The notes under the pieces were generated by a model, which saw only the letters and a list, made by a program, of their open reading frames with translations, did no database searches and was not told the DNA's origin. A stretch of DNA of 64,000 bases from Streptomyces blattellae (GTDB taxonomy: Bacteria > Actinomycetota > Actinomycetes > Streptomycetales > Streptomycetaceae): assembly GCF_009709555.1 (NCBI RefSeq), contig NZ_WJBG01000106.1, positions 62,001 through 126,000 of the forward strand, read 5' to 3'. Position 1 is the first letter of the stretch. Each line of letters opens with the position of its first letter. Shown here one piece after another: positions 60,227 through 64,000 of this stretch. Made by a program: the position numbers and the translations under genes.

Positions 60227-61627
60227 TCAGTAGCCGACGTAGAACGTGGCGTCCTGCTGTTCCGTGGTGGTCGAGACGGGGTCGATGCGCAGGGCGTAGT
60301 CGGAGTGCCTGATGTACCGGGTCGGGTTGTTGTACGAGCGGAACGACGACCAGGAGGAGTCGGCGAGCCCCGCGGTCCGGTAGAAGGTGGCGTCGGCGGC
60401 GAACGTGGACGTGCCGTCGTTCTCGTCCAGCCTCAGGTTGTAGCTGTAGTGGCGCAGATGGCGGGACGGGTAGTTGACCGACTGGAAGGAGACGCCCGCC
60501 GAGTCGGCGAGACCCGGCACGAGCCGCCACTGCGAGTCGGGATACGGGTCGAAGGGGTATGCGTCGATCCGGCCCACGAAACCGCTGTGCCGGATGTAGC
60601 GGGCCGGATAGTTGTACGACTTCAGCCGGTTCCAGGCGGGGGCGCCCCAGGCCGACACCAGATCGCTGTACTGGGCCGAGGTGATCGGCTGTATGCCGCA
60701 GTGCTTGGAGTTGAGCGGCTGGGTGTACCGACGCTGGTCGAGCGCGGTCCAGGTGCCGGCCGCGAGGTTCGTGGTCTGCCAGGCGTAGAAGACGCCGTTC
60801 GGCGTGTAGGTGTCGCCCCAGAGGTACCAGGTGTCGGACGTCAGGGACTTCACGACGGTGGGGGCCTCGGTGCCGCCCTGCGCGGCGGGCGTGCTGAAGA
60901 CCGTGAAGCTGCCCGGGTCGAGCGAGGTGGATCTGGCGCCGACGAGGGTCTCGTTCCGCTTGTAGTACAGGTAGTTGACCCCGTTCACGCCCACGGTCAG
61001 GTTCCCGTCGATGATGTCGTAGCCGGGGTCGAAGAACACCTGAGGGTTCTCGGTCGTCCGGAAGTCGGTGGTGTAGCTGACCATGATCACGTTGTGGCCG
61101 CTGCTGTTCACCGACGAGTAGAGGATCCCGTACCGGCCGCGCCCGGCGTCCCAGAAGGCCTCCGGGGCCCAACTGTGCGTGTTCGTCATGTCGTGCAGCT
61201 TCAGCAGCCGGTAGCCGGTGAAGGTACGCAGGTCGGCCGAGTCCCAGACGTGGATGTACACGCTGTTGCGGGACCAGTCGGTGCCGCTGAGGTCCGTCGC
61301 CAGCACGACGAACGTGCCGTCCTGCTTGCGCAGGATGAACGGGTCGCGCAGCCCGCCCGCACCGGCGGTCGGTGTGACCACGGGGTTGTTCTGGTTCAGC
61401 GGCATCCACTGCAGGCCGTCGGTGCTGACGGCCAGATGCAGGCCGTAGTTGGCCTCCAGCATGGTCGTGGACTCGGTGAAGTAGCACATGACGTACGCCG
61501 AGTCGGCCGCGTGGGCCGTTCCCGCGCCGAGGGCCAGCGTGCCGGTCACGGCCAGCGGCACGGTTGCGGCCATGCCGAGGAACTGACGGCGCGAGGGGCG
61601 GGGTCCGGGCTGGGCACTGCTGCTCAT
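60227..61627 (-). CDS. Tat-exported GH43-like arabinanase-type enzyme with C-terminal AbfB (CBM42) domain
   Basis: 466 residues. The twin-arginine signal is SRRQFLGMAATVPLAVTG. The five-bladed propeller of GH43-type enzymes spans about 43-310: YVMCYFTESTTMLEANYGLH, GGLRDPFILRKQDGTFVVLA (RDP with the catalytic-type Asp) and HSWAPEAFWDAGRGRYGILY (APE glutamate). Residues about 325-466 form three repeats of an arabinose-binding beta-trefoil: RYIRHSGFVGRID, RHLRHYSYNLRLDE and RYIRHSDYALRID. It probably binds and cuts arabinose-containing plant polysaccharide; galactan- or arabinan-type substrates are both possible. Confidence 0.88.
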   Translation of the reverse strand: MSSSAQPGPRPSRRQFLGMAATVPLAVTGTLALGAGTAHAADSAYVMCYFTESTTMLEANYGLHLAVSTDGLQWMPLNQNNPVVTPTAGAGGLRDPFILRKQDGTFVVLATDLSGTDWSRNSVYIHVWDSADLRTFTGYRLLKLHDMTNTHSWAPEAFWDAGRGRYGILYSSVNSSGHNVIMVSYTTDFRTTENPQVFFDPGYDIIDGNLTVGVNGVNYLYYKRNETLVGARSTSLDPGSFTVFSTPAAQGGTEAPTVVKSLTSDTWYLWGDTYTPNGVFYAWQTTNLAAGTWTALDQRRYTQPLNSKHCGIQPITSAQYSDLVSAWGAPAWNRLKSYNYPARYIRHSGFVGRIDAYPFDPYPDSQWRLVPGLADSAGVSFQSVNYPSRHLRHYSYNLRLDENDGTSTFAADATFYRTAGLADSSWSSFRSYNNPTRYIRHSDYALRIDPVSTTTEQQDATFYVGY

Positions 61628-61771
61628 CTACCCTCCAAGAGGTCACCGATTTCCGGTATTTCGAACGCAGTTCGGTGAATCGATCAGAAGGTAGAGGCGT
61701 GATGACGGTGCGTCAATTGTTCCGTCAGGCCTTGCTGATTCCTGTGAGACAGCCGGGTCGGCCGAGAACGG

Positions 61772-62746
61772 TCAGGCCGGTCGGCGCACCCTGCCCCGCG
61801 GCTTCAGCGGGACCGGCGGCAGTTCCGGCGCCGGGAGCGGATCACCGTCGTAACCCTTCACCGCACCGAAACGCGAGCCGGTCATCCAGTCCTGGCGGGC
61901 CTGTTCGATCTCGGCCTGGGTGCGTCCGATGAAGTTCCACCACATGATCAGCTCCTCCTCGAACGGCTCGCCGCCGAGCAGCATCAGCCCGGCGTCCGAC
62001 ACGGCGCGCAGTGGCAGTTCGGCGCGACCGCAGCCGAGATAGAGCATCGAGCCGGGCAGCACCGGCACCCCGTCCACCAGCGCTTCGCCGGACATCGACA
62101 GCACGGCGTACTCGAAGTCCGGCTCCAGCGGCAGGCGTACGTCCGCACCGCCGGCGAGGGCCAGGTCGGCGCCGACGATCGGGGTGTACGTCGTGCCGGG
62201 TGAGGCGGCGCCGTCGAGCTCGCCGAGGATCATCGTGACCCTGAGGCCGGGCGCCGTGACGACGGGCAACTCGCCGTGGTGCTCGAAGTGCGGTTCGGTG
62301 TGACGGCGACCGTCGGGGAGGGCGACCCACAGCTGGGCGCCGTGCAGGAAGCGGGCGTGTGAGCGGGGACTCTCCTCGGAGTGGCTGATCGCGCGGCCCG
62401 AGGTCATCAGGCCCAGTTCGCGCGGGCGGATGGTCTGCAGGCTGCCCGTCGAGTCGCGGTGCAGCACCTCGCCCTCATGCAGCCAGCTCACCGTCTGCAG
62501 GCCCATGTGCGGGTGCGGCGGAACCTGCATACCGGGCTCGTCGGCGATGTCGTCGGGGCCGTAGTGATCGACGAAGCACCAGGCGCCGACCATACGGCGG
62601 CCCAGATTGGGCAGCAGGCGGCGGACCTCGGTGGACTCGCCGAGCTTGACGTGGCGAGGGCTGAGAAGTTCCCGCACGGGCTCCGCCACGACGAAGCCGC
62701 GGCCGCCGCACAGAGCGGGAACCGCCTCGCGATCAAGATTGCTCAT
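61772..62746 (-). CDS. Pirin-family protein
   Basis: 324 residues from ATG 62746; an in-frame ATG at 62755 is possible. It is a bicupin with the pirin metal motif PPHPHMGLQTVSWLHEGEVL (His pair) and EESPRSHARFLHGAQLWVAL (further His), then a second cupin ending LYLGCGRAELPLRAV. Pirins act as quercetinases or redox-sensing cofactors. The gene is divergent from the MarR pair. Confidence 0.9.
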   Translation of the reverse strand: MSNLDREAVPALCGGRGFVVAEPVRELLSPRHVKLGESTEVRRLLPNLGRRMVGAWCFVDHYGPDDIADEPGMQVPPHPHMGLQTVSWLHEGEVLHRDSTGSLQTIRPRELGLMTSGRAISHSEESPRSHARFLHGAQLWVALPDGRRHTEPHFEHHGELPVVTAPGLRVTMILGELDGAASPGTTYTPIVGADLALAGGADVRLPLEPDFEYAVLSMSGEALVDGVPVLPGSMLYLGCGRAELPLRAVSDAGLMLLGGEPFEEELIMWWNFIGRTQAEIEQARQDWMTGSRFGAVKGYDGDPLPAPELPPVPLKPRGRVRRPA

Positions 62747-62814
62747 GGCGCCCAACCTAGCTCCGCGGAAGTCCCCGCGTCAGTCCGACGCAGGCCGGTC
62801 ACATCCGAAAATAG

Positions 62815-62830
62815 TAGCCATGGCTATAGT
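62815..62830 (+). promoter_or_regulatory. Palindromic operator and -10 region of the MarR gene
   Basis: TAGCCATGGCTA (62815-62826) is a perfect 12-base palindrome directly overlapping a TATAGT -10-like box (62825-62830), 20-35 bases before ATG 62850. It is the probable autorepression site of the MarR protein and lies between it and the divergent pirin gene, which may be co-regulated. Confidence 0.65.
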
Positions 62831-62849
62831 ATCCATGTACTCTATTCTC

Positions 62850-63338
62850 ATGAGCACGGCTTCCGAGGGCGCGACGCCCGGTTTCCTGGTCTGGCGGCTG
62901 TCCACGAAGTGGCGGGTCGCGGTCGATCGCGCGATGACCCCGCTGGGACTGACGCACGCGCAGTACTCGCTGATGGCCTCGTTGTACGGCATGCAGCGCA
63001 GCGGCGAGCGCCCCAGCCAGCGGCGCCTCGCCGACCACACCGGTCTTGAGCCGCTGTATGTCTCCAAACTGGCGCGAACCCTCGAAACGGCCGGACTGCT
63101 CGAACGCACCCGGGATCCCCGCGACCCGCGCGCGGTGCAACTGGCCCTGACCGAGCAGGGCCGTGAGCGGACCCGGCAGGCGATCAAGGTCGTCCACCGC
63201 CTGCTGCGGCAGATGCTGGAGCCGCTCGGCGGCCTCGACAGCCCGCGCACCCGGGAGTTCACCCGCGATCTGGCGATTTTGCTCGACGCACCTCTTGACC
63301 CGTTCGCCATGGACAGTGAGTCCGACAACGAACACTGA
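62850..63338 (+). CDS. MarR-family transcriptional regulator
   Basis: 162 residues from ATG 62850 (an in-frame ATG at 62835 adds five residues). The winged helix is LTHAQYSLMASLYGM, then SQRRLADHTGLEPLYVSKLA and RTLETAGLLERTRDPRDPRA, with VQLALTEQGRERT as the wing. No ribosome site is visible, and the -10 box is 20 bases away, so it may be near-leaderless. The next gene, another winged-helix protein, follows at 18 bases. Confidence 0.9.
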   Translation: MSTASEGATPGFLVWRLSTKWRVAVDRAMTPLGLTHAQYSLMASLYGMQRSGERPSQRRLADHTGLEPLYVSKLARTLETAGLLERTRDPRDPRAVQLALTEQGRERTRQAIKVVHRLLRQMLEPLGGLDSPRTREFTRDLAILLDAPLDPFAMDSESDNEH

Positions 63339-63356
63339 GTCCGACAAGGAGCAGTC

Positions 63357-63803
63357 ATGACCACCACCACTCCCCCGGTCGACCCCCGTGTCATAGCTCT
63401 GGCCCACTACGCCGCCCGCGCGCTCCTCGAACGCGTGCTGACCCGTCACGGCGCCACGTTCCAGCAGTCCGTCACCCTCCGGCTCGCAGCCATGGACGGC
63501 GGACCGGTCGAGCGGGACCGCCTCGTCGACGGAGTCGTCGGCGCGCTGAAGATCGAGCCGTCGGAGGCCCACTCCGTGGTCGATGAACTGCTCGCCGCGG
63601 ACCTGCTGGCGCCTCAGGAGCCGTCCCGGGTACGGATCACGGACGCCGGCCGGGAGCTGTACGCCCGGACCTCGGCCGGGACCGCCCCCATCACCGCCCG
63701 GATCTACGCCGGTATCCCGGCGGAGGAACTGGCCACCGCCGGACGGGTCCTGACCCTCATCACCGAGCGGGCCAACGCCGAACTGGCCGCCATGGCCCCC
63801 TGA
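63357..63803 (+). CDS. MarR-like winged-helix protein
   Basis: 148 residues from ATG 63357, after AAGGAG. It has helical MarR topology (IALAHYAARALLERVLTRHG, DRLVDGVVGALKIEPSEAHS) with a wing-like VRITDAGRELYARTSAG and a long C-terminal helix. The DNA-recognition helix is less canonical than in the preceding MarR protein. It may heterodimerise with it, or be the first protein's target gene; both are inference. Confidence 0.8.
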   Translation: MTTTTPPVDPRVIALAHYAARALLERVLTRHGATFQQSVTLRLAAMDGGPVERDRLVDGVVGALKIEPSEAHSVVDELLAADLLAPQEPSRVRITDAGRELYARTSAGTAPITARIYAGIPAEELATAGRVLTLITERANAELAAMAP

Positions 63804-63898
63804 CCCAGCACTGGAACATGGACCCACCGTGCCGCGTCGACGGCGCCGGACGAGGCAAGGAGGTCACGGGTGGACACGACGTACTACGACGCCCGGGT

Positions 63899-64000
63899 TC
63901 ATGCCTTCGCGTTGCCCGGCGTCCGTCGTCTCCGCCGGTGGGCGGCCTCCCCGAGCACGACGTCCACCACGATGAACGCGGCCAGCGGAATGCCGAGCAG
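63899..64000 (-). CDS. C-terminal end of a membrane protein, partial
   Basis: 33 codons and a stop, running off the right edge: LLGIPLAAFIVVDVVLGEAA, then a basic HRRRRRTPGN tail, which looks like a last membrane helix and cytoplasmic end. No family can be named. On the opposite strand, GTG 63870 has a near-perfect AAGGAGG site and opens DTTYYDARVHAFALPG, so the two strands compete; one of them is probably a remnant. Confidence 0.4.
   Translation of the reverse strand: MLGIPLAAFIVVDVVLGEAAHRRRRRTPGNAKA

Noticed and set aside
1..64000. tRNA, rRNA and riboswitch genes
   Set aside because: I looked for cloverleaf and conserved riboswitch cores in intergenic regions, especially 14948-15280, 28619-28904 and 54093-54257, and found none I could support by eye.

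Overview
The window is very GC-rich, uses GTG and TTG starts freely and has strong G/C bias at third codon positions. Gene content is typical of Streptomyces: a five-gene conservon with a CYP157-type P450, a class I terpene synthase, DUF4232, DUF4235 and DUF742 proteins, a Ddn-type deazaflavin enzyme, Tat-exported carbohydrate-active enzymes and an IdeR-type iron box. It reads as a chromosomal, partly accessory stretch of a Streptomyces. I see no tRNA, rRNA, CRISPR array or transposase gene.

Layout. 1-6.2 kb: the start of a secreted GH2 enzyme, a PAS/GAF/SpoIIE phosphatase, a DUF4232 lipoprotein, and an unusual sigma-like/zinc-finger/membrane/ricin-lectin protein. 6.4-14.9 kb: small metabolic and secreted genes mixed with gene wreckage (AraC/PhyH junction, a 3'-frameshifted CDF transporter). 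15.2-20.9 kb: terpene synthase convergent with the conservon. 21-24.9 kb: DUF1304/TetR pair with tandem operators, STAS protein, PRPP synthetase, DUF4230 protein. 24.9-26.1 kb: a collapsed Mrp/Mnh-type antiporter operon. 26.3-38.4 kb: VanZ, PHP-family, SDR, FUSC-like, lactonase and DUF2470 genes, two copies of a short inverted-repeat element, a deleted ROK regulator, a frameshifted DUF3626 gene and a CYP102 stub beside its intact TetR regulator. 38.4-54.1 kb: a complete L-rhamnose system plus lactate oxidation. 54.2-64 kb: ABC exporter, oxidoreductase, cupin, amino-acid dehydratase with its regulator, GH43 enzyme, pirin and two MarR-like proteins.

How the genes work together. The clearest system is 38436-54092. 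A LacI regulator, a secreted BNR-type enzyme, rhamnose mutarotase, and an ABC importer (binding protein, two permeases, ATPase) lie on the minus strand. Divergently, isomerase, aldolase/dehydrogenase fusion, kinase and LutABC lie on the plus strand. Together they would release rhamnose outside the cell, import it, cut it to DHAP and lactaldehyde, oxidise lactaldehyde to lactate, and oxidise lactate to pyruvate. Both divergent promoters carry a TGAANNGTTTCA-type operator.

The other strong theme is decay. At least nine loci are truncated, frameshifted or internally deleted, and several are joined to remnants of unrelated genes. Two truncations lie at or near short G/C-rich interspersed repeats.
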